Origin: Salibacter halophilus
GTDB lineage: Bacteria > Bacteroidota > Bacteroidia > Flavobacteriales_G > Salibacteraceae
Length of the DNA stretch: 64,000 nt
NCBI RefSeq assembly: GCF_008806325.1
Contig: NZ_WACR01000004.1
Span: forward strand, 62,001 to 126,000
Direction of reading: 5' to 3'
Both the position numbers and the translations under genes were made by a program. This document shows positions 8,727 to 19,300 of this stretch, piece after piece; positions within the stretch are counted from its first letter, which is position 1; each line of letters opens with the position of its first letter. The notes below the pieces were generated by a model, which ran no database searches, had not been told where the DNA came from, and saw nothing but the letters and a program-made list of their open reading frames with translations.

Positions 8727-9932
8727 CTAAATCAAGTTGGCTTCTTTGAGTGCGATAGTCATTTTATCAAAAGTACTTTCGATGTCCATGTCTAATCCAA
8801 CAGACATACGCACAATGCCGTCACTCAAGCCCATTTCTTTTTGTTCTTCGTCAGATAACTCAGATGAAGTGGAACTTCCCGGAGCGCTGAACAGTGTTTT
8901 GTAAAAACCGAGGCTCACTGCGAGGTAGCCAACATTTTGGTTTTGCATGTATTCCATCAGCTCGTAGGCTTTTTCCTTTGAACCGGCATCGATGAAGAGC
9001 ATACCACCAAAGCCGTACACTTCATTGTACTGTTGCTTGAGCAACTCGTGTTGCGGGTGATCTTTTAGTCCGGGGTAACGCACTTTCAAACCCAGTTCCT
9101 GGAAGCCTTTTGCGAGGTACATCGCGTTCCGACTGTGTTGCATCATACGGAGGTGCAAGCTGCGAATATTTTTGAGGATGCTGGCAGAACGCAAACTGTC
9201 GAGCGTTGGTCCCAGCAACATTGCCGATCCGCTGTTGACATCCATAATGCTGTCGATGAATTCTTTTGAAGCACAAACAGCACCCGCTACAGCATCACTT
9301 GTACCGTTGATGAATTTTGTGAGTGAGTGAACGACAATATCAGCTCCCAGCTTTGCCGGAGAGATAATCATGGGAGTAAAGGTGTTGTCTACGATGAAAG
9401 TCGTTCCTGCTTTTTTCGAGATTTTAGAAAGAGCCGGAATATCTGCTACTTCGAGTAATGGATTACTGAGCGCTTCACAGTAAATGATTTTTGTTTTGTC
9501 AGATACAGCCTCTTCAACTTTTTTGAGATCAGTTACATCGACAAACTTTACGCTGATGTTGAATTTCGGGAGGTAGTTTTTGAGAAATGCGTAAGTCCCT
9601 CCGTAAATCGTCCTGCTCGCGATAATCTCATCACCTGCATCACACAACTGTAAAAGGGTAGAGGTGATTGCACCCATTCCGCTTCCCATCACCTGGGCAG
9701 CCTCAGTTCCTTCCATCTTTGCCAGTGCATCAGCGAGGTAGCGGTTTGTGGGATTCCAGTGTCTCGAGTAGAGGTAGCAGCCTTCAATTTCGTGTTCAAA
9801 CACTTCCTCCATGCGATCTGCTTCGAGAAAAGTGTAAGTTGAACTATCAGTGATCGATGGGTTTACACCACCAAATTCACCAAAATTCTGAATGTTTTGA
9901 AGTTCCGTTGCCGGATCAAAATCTTTCGCCAT
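8727..9932 (-). CDS. PLP-dependent Cys/Met metabolism enzyme (methionine gamma-lyase / cystathionine gamma-synthase-like)
   Basis: The 401-residue protein is a fold-type I PLP enzyme of the trans-sulfuration group. Signatures are YSRHWNPTNRYLADALAKMEGTE, QVMGSGMGAI, IIASRTIYGGTY, FIVDNTFTP (PLP-binding Asp) and VVHSLTKFINGTSDAVAGAV, where the Lys after SLT should form the Schiff base. The family includes cystathionine gamma-synthase, gamma-lyase, O-acetylhomoserine sulfhydrylase and methionine gamma-lyase; sequence alone does not decide which. It acts in cytoplasmic methionine/cysteine metabolism. It is followed by its own terminator; the response regulator gene lies upstream in the same direction after a 65-bp gap. 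Confidence 0.88.
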   Translation of the reverse strand: MAKDFDPATELQNIQNFGEFGGVNPSITDSSTYTFLEADRMEEVFEHEIEGCYLYSRHWNPTNRYLADALAKMEGTEAAQVMGSGMGAITSTLLQLCDAGDEIIASRTIYGGTYAFLKNYLPKFNISVKFVDVTDLKKVEEAVSDKTKIIYCEALSNPLLEVADIPALSKISKKAGTTFIVDNTFTPMIISPAKLGADIVVHSLTKFINGTSDAVAGAVCASKEFIDSIMDVNSGSAMLLGPTLDSLRSASILKNIRSLHLRMMQHSRNAMYLAKGFQELGLKVRYPGLKDHPQHELLKQQYNEVYGFGGMLFIDAGSKEKAYELMEYMQNQNVGYLAVSLGFYKTLFSAPGSSTSSELSDEEQKEMGLSDGIVRMSVGLDMDIESTFDKMTIALKEANLI

Positions 9933-9997
9933 ATCGTTACAATTTTGTGCAAATATCTCGATTTAGCGAAAGCCAAAAAACAACTATTATCAGTTTT

Positions 9998-10693
9998 TTA
10001 GTTCTGAGGCACAACTAGTTTGAAACCAATACCGTGAACATTTTCGATGTTAATTGAATCTTCACCTTTAAGGCGTTTGCGCAACTTGGTTATAAACACA
10101 TCCATACTGCGACCCAGGAAGTAATCGTCATCGCCCCAAATTATGCGGAGAGCGGTATTGCGTTCCAAAACCCGGTTCTGATTGATACACAGCAAACGCA
10201 ACAACTCACTTTCTTTCTTCGTGAGCGTTTCGGTTTCTCCATCTCTTGTGAGCGTGTGGTTCTGAGTGTCAAACTCCACACTTCCAAGGTGAAATATTTT
10301 TTTGTCAGTGTCCTGGTCAGATCCGTGAAGCCGCGTGAGCATGTTGTCAATTCGCAGTACCAGCTCCTCCATATCGAAAGGTTTTGTGATGTAATCATCA
10401 GCTCCTATTGTGAGCCCTTCGATTTTATCGTCCTGTAATGTTTTGGCAGTGAGGAAGAAAAATGGCATTTCAGGGTTGGTGTCCTTTATCTCGCGGGCCA
10501 GCGTGAAACCATCCTTTTTGGGCAACATCACATCAAAGATGCATAGGTCGTATTTATCGGCATAAAAGCGTTCGTAGCCTTCTTGTCCGTCCTTTGCCCA
10601 TTCAACAGTATAGCCTTTTTCCTCGAGATTATCTTTTGTGACAAACCCGAGGTTTTCATCGTCTTCAACTAATAATAAATGCGCTTTTTTCAT
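9998..10693 (-). CDS. OmpR/PhoB-type response regulator (RprY-like)
   Basis: The 231-residue protein has a receiver domain with the acidic pocket E10-D11-D12, phospho-acceptor D54 (IFDVMLPKKDG), the T/K positions in FFLTAKTLQDD, and GADDYITKPF. A winged-helix DNA-binding domain follows (LTKKESELLRLLCINQNRVLER ... DVFITKLRKRLKGE). It should be phosphorylated by the kinase encoded 66 bp upstream; the arrangement matches the RprX/RprY pair of Bacteroides. Its regulon cannot be inferred. A GGTCAGATCC copy at 10315 encodes Gly-Ser-Asp here. Confidence 0.92.
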   Translation of the reverse strand: MKKAHLLLVEDDENLGFVTKDNLEEKGYTVEWAKDGQEGYERFYADKYDLCIFDVMLPKKDGFTLAREIKDTNPEMPFFFLTAKTLQDDKIEGLTIGADDYITKPFDMEELVLRIDNMLTRLHGSDQDTDKKIFHLGSVEFDTQNHTLTRDGETETLTKKESELLRLLCINQNRVLERNTALRIIWGDDDYFLGRSMDVFITKLRKRLKGEDSINIENVHGIGFKLVVPQN

Positions 10694-10759
10694 CTGTTTA
10701 GTTTAGTTTTCAGTGGTGTCAGTTGGAGCCTCGTAATTCAAAGAATCATGAATCTTGTT

Positions 10760-12034
10760 TCATGATCTTAAACACGGAATTTTAACTGTAAACGTGCTTC
10801 CTTTACTGGTTTCACTTTTCAAAGATAATTTACCGGAGTGTTTTTCTACCATCACTTTAACATAGTTTAACCCTATACCAAACCCTTTGACATCGTGAAG
10901 GTTGCCTTGCGGAACGCGATAAAATTTATCAAATATCTGTTTTTGATGAGCTTTATCAATTCCCACACCATTGTCACTGATGTCAATTGCGATGTATTTG
11001 CCTTCGTTTCGGGTGGTAATGTTAACCTCAGGTTTTTCAGCTGCGTACTTGATCGCGTTGTCGAGGAGGTTACTGAAAATATTCTCAAGATGAACCTTGT
11101 CACCTTCAACGAGGTGTTTTTTAGCGGTCAGATCACACGTTATTTTTCCATTCTTGGCTTCTACGTTAAGGGCGTACGTGTCGGCAACGTGTTGTAGCAC
11201 TTCGTGTAGGTCGAACTCTTTTTTCTTCAGTGAAACCTTTTCCTTTTCAATGGTTGCGATCTGTAGAATTCGCTCGACCTGACTCTGGAGTCGGCTGTTT
11301 TCCTCGTGGATGATTTTTGCATAACGGTGAATTCGCTCTGGATTTTCACCGGGTTTTGTTTTTTGCAGTACATCAGACGACAACCCGATGGTGCTTATCG
11401 GGGTTTTAAACTCGTGTGTCATGTTGTTGATGAAGTCTGTCTTGGTTTCGCTGAGCCGCTTTTGCCTGAGTATGATACTGATCGTGTAAGCAAAAAATGT
11501 GACGACAAGCAACACCAAAACCGAGGAATAACTCCAAAATTGCATTTTTTGCCATAATGCTTCGTTTCTTTCGGGAAAATGCACACTGAAGAAGTGCCCG
11601 TCATTGCTCCACTGGAACGGAGGCATTTCACCCTGCTGTGCTTTTTGGACTTTTGTAGGCGTCACCTTCTCACAATAGACCATGGAGTCGTTGAAACAGT
11701 CGTACATACTGAATTGAAACTCCTCGTTGATTTCCAATTTAGAAAACTCAGATCGCAACACAGATTTGAGGTAATACGGATGAATAGTATCGTGCATCCG
11801 CACTACAAAAAGGTTGTTTCTCACTTTTTCTACCGGGTCGTAGATCGTTGCTGAATCCTGATGTCTCTCTTGAATGGTGGAAACTGTATTCATCAACGCC
11901 TGTGTGACGTCATAGCTGAATTGTTTCTCCTCAATCTCGTAAGCCTGCTTTACCCAAAACACCTGTGACAGTACCAATCCGAACAATAGGATAGTCGCCA
12001 CGATGATCAAAATACGTATCGTCCCTCTTTTCAC
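10760..12034 (-). CDS. Membrane sensor histidine kinase (RprX-like)
   Basis: The 424-residue kinase has a first membrane helix (about 6-28), a periplasmic region of about 135 residues and a second helix (about 166-188). The dimerisation/phosphotransfer helix has H207 in NNMTHEFKTPIS. The ATPase domain shows an N box LLDNAIKYA, a G1 box DISDNGVGID and a G2 box GFGIGLNYVK. It senses an unknown envelope signal and phosphorylates the downstream-encoded regulator, with which it almost certainly forms an operon (66-bp gap). There is no HAMP domain between helix 2 and the HisKA part, as is common for this Bacteroidota class. Confidence 0.93.
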   Translation of the reverse strand: MKRGTIRILIIVATILLFGLVLSQVFWVKQAYEIEEKQFSYDVTQALMNTVSTIQERHQDSATIYDPVEKVRNNLFVVRMHDTIHPYYLKSVLRSEFSKLEINEEFQFSMYDCFNDSMVYCEKVTPTKVQKAQQGEMPPFQWSNDGHFFSVHFPERNEALWQKMQFWSYSSVLVLLVVTFFAYTISIILRQKRLSETKTDFINNMTHEFKTPISTIGLSSDVLQKTKPGENPERIHRYAKIIHEENSRLQSQVERILQIATIEKEKVSLKKKEFDLHEVLQHVADTYALNVEAKNGKITCDLTAKKHLVEGDKVHLENIFSNLLDNAIKYAAEKPEVNITTRNEGKYIAIDISDNGVGIDKAHQKQIFDKFYRVPQGNLHDVKGFGIGLNYVKVMVEKHSGKLSLKSETSKGSTFTVKIPCLRS

Positions 12035-12386
12035 ACTTTAAAAGTATATACAGAATTGAATCTACGATTATTTTTAACAGGGGTTTAACGAGATAGGTGT
12101 TGGGGATTGCTTGGTGGGAGGTCGAGTCCCGAAGCAAGTTCGGGATTTAAGTTAATCTAAGTCTTGACTTGCGTCAAGGACTAAGATTCACTAAGAGTCA
12201 AGGTTGAGGTCAAGAGTGAGTGGGAGAATGAGAGCGAGTGGGAGGAAATATGTTTTTCGCGGGGCTCAGAGTTAAGAGATCGAGAGAACAAAGCTACCCC
12301 TCCCCCTTACTTAGTGCCCTGGTGCCTTTGTGGCTAATACACTCATTCAACATTCATCACTCATAATCCATCACTCATATTCAAAC
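12035..12386. other. Non-coding gap with dispersed repeat fragments
   Basis: No coding frame is evident in 352 bp. A GAGTCAAGGTTGAGGTCAAG-like purine-rich stretch and a 20-mer at 12316-12335 (GCCCTGGTGCCTTTGTGGCT) are shared with the gap at 23146-23613. The kinase promoter should lie near its right of gene start at about 12040-12100, but no clear TAnnTTTG box was found. Confidence 0.5.
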
Positions 12387-15300
12387 TCAATAAATCACCT
12401 CAATCTTCCCAAAACGTTCTTTTAGCTCGTAGTCTCCTGAGCGGTATTGAAGTTTGTAGCTGTAGGTTCCCTGGTTGACTTTTTCTCCGCTGTTGTTTTG
12501 GAGTCCGTTCCAGGAGCGGTTGATGTCGTTGCTCTCGAATACAAGGTTGCCCCAGCGATCGAAGATCAAAATATGATAATCGGTAATACCGATGCCCTGT
12601 ACTTCAAACTTGTCGTTGAGTCCGTCTCCATTGGGTGTAAAGGCGTTCGGAATGAAAATATTGATGGGGCAGTCTGCAATTTCGATTTCATCGCTTCCTT
12701 CACATCCTCTTGGGCTGGTAACGGTTACGCGGTAAAGACCGGATTCCTTTGCTGTGATGGTGGGCGACTCTTGCCCTGTGTTCCAGTCGAAGGTGTGGTT
12801 TTGATAACCGGTAATACTGATTTCGACTTCTTCATCTTCACATATTACCGTGTCTGCTGGCAGACCAGGCTGTGGACTCGGTTCTTGATGAAGCCTGAAA
12901 ACTGCTTTTTCACTTCCGCATTGATTACTTGCTGTTACCTCAAGCGTATCACCCCTTTCAAAGACGCGTTCAATTCCGCTTTTTCCATCTTCCCAGTTGA
13001 CAACTGCGTTGTTTTGAAGTTCTACACTGGCAGTGTAAACAGTTCCCTCGCACATAGTATCGGGTTGTGGGAATGTAACCTGAGGCGGGAGGATCTGACC
13101 GATGAAAATACTGTCAGATTTTGTCCCGCATAAGTTATGAGCTGTCACGCGGTATTTATTACCGGGAAATCCCCATTGTAAACTGTCCTGATTACCGGTA
13201 TTCCAGTTGAATGTTGCGTTGTTGGCGGGAGCGTTGAGCAAAATGCTGTCGCCTTCACAAATGACCGTGTCATTGCCCAGCGTAAACTGAATAGGGGTAT
13301 GATAGCGTATGCGGACTGTATCATCATCAAATCCGCACAGATTGGTCACATCTACCCAGTATCTTCCTGTACTGTCGGCAAGGTTGGTGGGGTTGGTAGA
13401 GCCGTCCTGCCACAGGTAACTGGCCCTGCTCCATGAAGCATCGAGCAACTGAAGGTCATCGATGCAGTAAACGCTATCGGGGCCTAAATTGGTCACAGGT
13501 GAACGATCGTAAAGTGCTACTATAGTATCACTGAAAGATCCGCAGGTGTTTTGGGCTGAGAGCCAGTAAGTATCCTGCGTTGTGATCTGAATCGACTGGG
13601 AGTTCTGACCATTACTCCAAATATAGCCTTGCGCTTGTGAAGGACCGCTGACAACCAGGGTGTCGTTTAAACACAAAATCGTATCAGAACCCAGATCGAC
13701 AGTCAGTGCGCTATCCACATCAAGGTAAAAACTATCCTGGTCAGATCCACATAAATTGGAAGTGGTTACACTGTAAGTACCTTCTTGCTGAACCGTGATT
13801 TGAGGTGTTGATGCTCCATTGCTCCACTGGTAGTTACTGCGCGAGAAAGAAGCATCGAGCATTACGCTATTGCCCTGGCAAAATACGGTGTCATCTCGCA
13901 ATGAAATATCCGGAATGGTATCGTAAAAGACCTCAATTGTATCACTGCTGCTGCCGCAGGCATTGGTAACCGTTAAGGCGTAAGTTCCCGGCTGGTGAAC
14001 AACCAGCGAATCTGATTGAGAATTGTCACTCCACAAGTAACTGGCAAACTGTGAAGTATCGCGTAAGGTAATGCTGTCTCCAAAGCAAACGACAGTGTCA
14101 CCACCGAGTGAAGTAATGTGAGGCGATAAAAAAGTAGCCTCAACCGTATCGCGGTCAGATCCACAGAGGTTGGTCGCTTCAGCCCAGTACGTGCCGGATT
14201 GTAAGATGGTATCCCACGCAAAAGTATCACCGGTACTCCACAAATAAGAGCTGAGTGTGTCAGTAGCATTGAGAAAAAGAGAATCACCCTGGCAGAGAAC
14301 AGAGTCTGGTCCTAAATCGATATTGGGCGGAATAGTATAATCAACCTGGATTGTGTCCTGATCAGTACCACAAAAATTAGAAGAAGTGACAGCGTAAACG
14401 CCATTATTGTAAACAGTTATCGACTCAGTAGTGTCACCCGTATTCCATTGGTATGATCCCATTGCCACAGAAGCATCGAGGGAGAGCGAATCACCGGAAC
14501 ACAAAAGCGTATCAGCCGGGAGGTGAACGAGAGCCGGAATCAGGGAATCCACTACGACCGTGTCACTCTCAGAACCACAAAAGCTACTACTGACAGTAAG
14601 GGAATAGGTATCAGCTTGCAAAATACGCAAGTCTGCTGTGGTATCGCCAGTATTCCAGGAGTATTGATAAGCCGTGTCGTTGAGATTATAAGCCATAGAA
14701 TCCCCTTCACAGAGAATAGTATCAGGACCGAGATCAACAAACGGACTGCGGTAAATATCGACAGTATCGACAATGGTATCAACATTACAACCGCTAAAGA
14801 CTGCTACACTTACGGGGTATTGCCCCGGACCCGGGTAAACATGTGAAACAGGAAGTTGAGAAGAAGTGTGCCACACTCCGGTAGTATCACCAAAATTCCA
14901 ACTCGTACTATCCACAAAAAACGTATCCTGTAAAGAAAGAGATGCTGATAAATGACAACTATCCAACCTCACCACACTGCGGTCAATTAAAAAATCTGAG
15001 AGGATATTAGGAAGGCCGCGAGTGGTAGCTGAATCATGACTCGTAGATTGGTAGGGAGCAGGGATTGCTAGGTAATCAATTTCATCGTAAACGTAATTGC
15101 AGCCATTTCCAAAGACATTGGGATTATGGATTACTCCTATCGCATATCGGTTATTTACTGCTGAACTACTGGAAACAACATTGTTATTAACATAAATTTT
15201 TTTATCCGGCCCCATTTGGAGGTAGAAGTGTTGCCTAGAGAGGTTCATGTTAACTGAACAGAAATTGGAGACAATGTTGTAAGATGAGGGTATGACAGCA

Positions 15301-16304
15301 GGGTTGTTTGAACTCAAGTCGTATTGAACAAGTGACGGATAGGATAGTCCATACAGAATTTGATCATTTGGTGAAAACTCTACTGCATAAACCGAAGCTT
15401 CATTAAGAGGAGACCAGGGTGGGAAACAATAGAATGTACTGTCAAAATTAAGGGTGATGTGATTGGACAATGTACCGGTTGCCCGGTCAAAATCCATCAG
15501 TTCAAATCGATTGTTGTTTTGATTTGGCCACGTATTATAAATCTGTTGTGGGTTAGCTGTAGCCAGTCTATTTCCGCTGTGGGAGAATTTGATATGACCA
15601 TATCGTCCACCATAATTCTTTATAAAGGGCATACCTATACTTGTAGTAGTGACCGGGCCATTGGAAATACCTGTTGGAGTGAGCAGCCAGGATTTATAGA
15701 TGTTGGTATCGGGTGCACAGGTGACCAGCCAATAATCGCGGTTATTAGCATGACGGGTAGCACCCAAAACCGGGAAGTTATTAGAATCGAGCACCACGTT
15801 TTTTTGACCGGGTACAACGCCTCCCAGCCCGTTATTTAGGGTCATATCCACAACAGAGTAAACAAAACGAAAACTGTCTAAAGCAGGGTAGTTTGCTTGA
15901 GGGATAAAATCTTTATAGGACTGAATGTAGAAATAGTAGTACTGTTCATCGTTGCAGGGGTTAGGTAATATGAGGCTAGCATGAGAGAACCATAGACGTG
16001 AAACAAAGTCACCCTGAAAATGAGCTGCAGAATTTAAAAGACCGTTTTGCATAATTTGATGAGTAGAATCCCAAATGGCGAATGTATTGCTGTAAAATAG
16101 AAGATTCCCGTCTTTATCGGAGATGGTAGATGGGTTATCTTCTGCAATCATTGAGGAGTTCTTCATTTTGTTGGGGATCAGCCCATTGAAGTTGAGCGCG
16201 AGAGAGTCTCCAAAATACCAGTTATTGGCTTGCCTGCCATGGTTCTGACCATTGCAGATCAGGGAAAAGAAAAGAATCGATATGGTGAGTAGTATGCGCA
16301 ACAT
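12387..16304 (-). CDS. Large secreted T9SS type B protein with about ten tandem ~70-residue repeats
   Basis: The precursor is about 1,305 residues. It begins with a signal peptide (MLRILLTISILFFSLICNG), then a roughly 450-residue propeller-like region (NNWYFGDSLALNFN ... SDKDGNLLFYSN). A PKD-like domain follows (WNFGDTTGVWH ... VSHVYPGPGQYPVSVAVFSGC). Next come about ten repeats of some 68-70 residues with the core LGPDTILCEGDS - YxWNTGDT - GTYxVTVTNxCGSxxDT. The C-terminus is a CHU_C domain (FIPNAFTPNGDGLNDKF ... IFDRWGNLVFES), the type B T9SS sorting signal. It is probably an adhesin or matrix protein on the cell surface. The frame can be extended to a TTG at 16346, but that lies inside the upstream terminator hairpin, so the ATG at 16304 is chosen. 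Confidence 0.9.
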   Translation of the reverse strand: MLRILLTISILFFSLICNGQNHGRQANNWYFGDSLALNFNGLIPNKMKNSSMIAEDNPSTISDKDGNLLFYSNTFAIWDSTHQIMQNGLLNSAAHFQGDFVSRLWFSHASLILPNPCNDEQYYYFYIQSYKDFIPQANYPALDSFRFVYSVVDMTLNNGLGGVVPGQKNVVLDSNNFPVLGATRHANNRDYWLVTCAPDTNIYKSWLLTPTGISNGPVTTTSIGMPFIKNYGGRYGHIKFSHSGNRLATANPQQIYNTWPNQNNNRFELMDFDRATGTLSNHITLNFDSTFYCFPPWSPLNEASVYAVEFSPNDQILYGLSYPSLVQYDLSSNNPAVIPSSYNIVSNFCSVNMNLSRQHFYLQMGPDKKIYVNNNVVSSSSAVNNRYAIGVIHNPNVFGNGCNYVYDEIDYLAIPAPYQSTSHDSATTRGLPNILSDFLIDRSVVRLDSCHLSASLSLQDTFFVDSTSWNFGDTTGVWHTSSQLPVSHVYPGPGQYPVSVAVFSGCNVDTIVDTVDIYRSPFVDLGPDTILCEGDSMAYNLNDTAYQYSWNTGDTTADLRILQADTYSLTVSSSFCGSESDTVVVDSLIPALVHLPADTLLCSGDSLSLDASVAMGSYQWNTGDTTESITVYNNGVYAVTSSNFCGTDQDTIQVDYTIPPNIDLGPDSVLCQGDSLFLNATDTLSSYLWSTGDTFAWDTILQSGTYWAEATNLCGSDRDTVEATFLSPHITSLGGDTVVCFGDSITLRDTSQFASYLWSDNSQSDSLVVHQPGTYALTVTNACGSSSDTIEVFYDTIPDISLRDDTVFCQGNSVMLDASFSRSNYQWSNGASTPQITVQQEGTYSVTTSNLCGSDQDSFYLDVDSALTVDLGSDTILCLNDTLVVSGPSQAQGYIWSNGQNSQSIQITTQDTYWLSAQNTCGSFSDTIVALYDRSPVTNLGPDSVYCIDDLQLLDASWSRASYLWQDGSTNPTNLADSTGRYWVDVTNLCGFDDDTVRIRYHTPIQFTLGNDTVICEGDSILLNAPANNATFNWNTGNQDSLQWGFPGNKYRVTAHNLCGTKSDSIFIGQILPPQVTFPQPDTMCEGTVYTASVELQNNAVVNWEDGKSGIERVFERGDTLEVTASNQCGSEKAVFRLHQEPSPQPGLPADTVICEDEEVEISITGYQNHTFDWNTGQESPTITAKESGLYRVTVTSPRGCEGSDEIEIADCPINIFIPNAFTPNGDGLNDKFEVQGIGITDYHILIFDRWGNLVFESNDINRSWNGLQNNSGEKVNQGTYSYKLQYRSGDYELKERFGKIEVIY

Positions 16305-16323
16305 ATATTTAAAAGACGAAAGA

Positions 16324-16360
16324 TAATAAAAAAAGAGGCTTGTCAATTGACAAGCCTCTT
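16324..16360 (-). terminator. Perfect-palindrome terminator between the two giant T9SS genes
   Basis: Positions 16333-16360 form a perfect 28-bp inverted repeat (14 bp per arm, AAGAGGCTTGTCAA as left arm), followed on the minus strand by a run of T. It ends transcription of the upstream 1,453-residue protein gene before the next one starts. Confidence 0.9.
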
Positions 16361-16383
16361 AGAAAAGAAAACTATGTGATGAT

Positions 16384-19300
16384 TCATTGAATAACTAACC
16401 TTGTAGTTTCGATCAGGTTACCCTGGGAAACCTTCACGAAGTATACTCCTTTGGATAGATGAGAAAACTCATTGATCTTGATCATGTTGTTTGATGCATC
16501 TAAACTATTTGAGTAGACATTCACCCCTGTTCCTGAATAAATATTTACCGACCAGTTTTCCTCTAATTCACTTTTCCATTCAATGGTAATATCTCCCCTT
16601 GTAGGATTCGGATAAACATTGAACTTATGTTCATTGTCCTGAATTAGTGAAACTGCATTATCTGACTTATCAGCAAAGGGGTCCTTTTTGTAGAATTGTC
16701 CTTGCATAGATCCCTGAGATTGAGTGAGGGCATTTCCACACCGCGCGATAAACATTTCAAAGATTTGAGTTCCGGAACTTCCAATGTATGGAATAACGGG
16801 AGATTGATAGTTATAAGTCAGGTCAATATCGGAGGTGTAAGAACCGGCAATAAAACCGTTGACACCGTAAGCAGCTATACCGGCAACTTCAATAGGTTTA
16901 TTTGTTGTTCCGCTATTCATCCATTGAACATCTCCATTCAAACTAATGGCTATATTCCACATGTTGGTATAACCATTTCCGGGAGCAGATTCACTCTGAT
17001 TAGGTACGTGAATTTCTTCTGATATAAATGTACCTGTTGCCAGAATGCGATCACCTGATTCGTCATAGATGATTCCTTGTCCTTCAGCTTCTATAAAATC
17101 ATTTCCGGTGAAATCTACGGCCCAGTTTTTAATAAATGGTCCCTGAGGCTCAAATGTTGAAGAGCTGATGAAAGCATTATCTATGCCTCCAGCACTTACC
17201 ATTCCACCACCACTGGCTGATGGGTAATTCCAGCCCGTTAGAGCTTCATTGTAATGACCTGTTGTATAAACCTGAACTTCACCTGTGGCTAATTCATTGA
17301 TATCAACTTCATTACCCGCTGCTGTTTGATTTGCTTCACCAACATGAATGTAAGAATTTGAAGGAATATTCGATAGATTACTTATCCCGCTTATTACAGC
17401 GGTGTATGCATCTGAAGATCCTAAAATAGTATAGGATGAACCGAGTAAAGTCGAATTGATGTATTCACCGGTAATGTATAACTCCTGAGTTCCTACTCTT
17501 CTTTCAATGTCATTGATCGAGTTATCCAAGCTACCAGTGTAGTTATTACTTGTGATAACATAATCATTAGTTCCATTATAGCTAACTTCAGAAATAAACA
17601 ACTCTCCGTTGTTTTTTCCTGCAAGTATAAAATCCTGTAAATTTGATGAGCTCATAATATCTATAGAGGTAAATTCTTCGTTAGTGTAACTGTTTGTTCT
17701 ATCAACAAAATTAAAATTGTTTAGTGTTAAAGCATCAGTTGATGATCTACCAATAAAATAACCATCTCCAGCTTGAGCCTGGATTATTAGTGTTGAATTT
17801 ATATTTGTATTAGTGTTATCTTTAACAAGATAATCAAAGTTGATATTTTGATTGCTTGTACTTCCTAAAATAATGATTTCACCATTTCTGTATTCAATGT
17901 CAACACCTTCATAATTAGTACTAACTGATCCTGAAGTGGTATATCCAACCCACTCAAAATTAGCGCACTTGTCGTATTTTACGAGAAATAAGCCACGAGG
18001 AGAGCTACCTGAGTTGATTGTAACATCACCATTATTAAATGATGCTGAGCCTTCAAAGTAACCGGTAACATAAATGTTGCCATCATCATCACTTTCTACA
18101 TCAACTGATTTTGTTTCAGATTGAGAATCCTGAGAATAGACTTGCCAGTAAGAATCTGCGTTAGGGTCTATATTAACATCAACCCTGTAGTCAGGACAAG
18201 CGCTTGTTGAAACATTCACACTGTAGTCTCCACCGCAAAGATTATCTACATCCTGAGTTGTAGCTCCAAAATTCCACTGGTAAGTTGGAGTTAAAGAACC
18301 ACTTATAGTTGGGTTGAGTACTATTTCACCATCACAGGCACCAAAGCAAGTATTGTTTGTTACTGTTGGATTAAAAGTGATACCCGTTCCCGGATTAGCA
18401 GTGTTGATAGAAATATTACCTGAAGAACTTGTGCAACCATTGGCATCCGTAACAGTGCAACTGTATGTACCATTTGTAAGGTTAGTAGCTGTTCCACTAG
18501 TTGAGCTGGAACCTGTCCAATTGTAAGAATACGGAGGAGTTCCTCCACTAACATTTAATACAATTTCACCGTCACTACTATTAATACAAGTTTCGTCTGT
18601 AGTATTTGGGTTAAAAGTAATAGCTGGTGGAGCAGGATTAATTACACCTGAATAGACTTCACTACAGTTTGGATTAGAGTTTAGAGAAACTGTTACTGTG
18701 TATGTTCCTGCTGAAAGGTTACTGATACAAGCAGTGTTTCCTCCATTACTCCATGTGTAATTTAGTGACGAAGACGAAGCTGTTGCGTTAAAGCAAAGTT
18801 GACCTGTTCCACTTGCACACAATGGCTGAGTTGTTTGTATAGATCCTTCATGTCCTTCTAAAGTGATACTTGATATTACTTGCATTGTGCCGCAAGCATT
18901 TGTATAGTCAAGAGTGATATCTCGCAATCCATAATTACTATTTAAATTAACTTGTGGACTAGCATCTGTTGAAGTTTGTCCATAGTCAAAGTCCCAAGAA
19001 TATGATGGATTTGTGGAGTTTATATTTGATGGAAATAAATCAAATGTTGTTGGATTATCATTCTGGCATACAGTACCATTAGGAGTAATGATATAGTTTG
19101 CTGGATCTGGGTCGTCATCAGCTGTCACATTAAAAGATGCTGTCCCAATACAACCAGTTTGAGGATCCGATACAGTTACCTGGTAAGTACCAGTTGAAGA
19201 AACAGTTATTGAGGAACTTGTTTGAGTTGAAGGGTACCAAACATAATTATATGGACCACCAGATGCATTAGCAGTCAAGATTACGGATCCGCTTCCGGTA

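Noticed and set aside
13000-15000. Repeats in the 12387-16304 region taken as a possible CRISPR array
   Set aside because: The repetition is at the protein level (about 70 codons per unit) with diverged DNA and an intact reading frame; no short identical repeats with unique spacers.
16305-16346. TTG start for the type B secreted protein
   Set aside because: That start lies within the terminator hairpin of the upstream gene; the ATG at 16304 gives a proper signal peptide.
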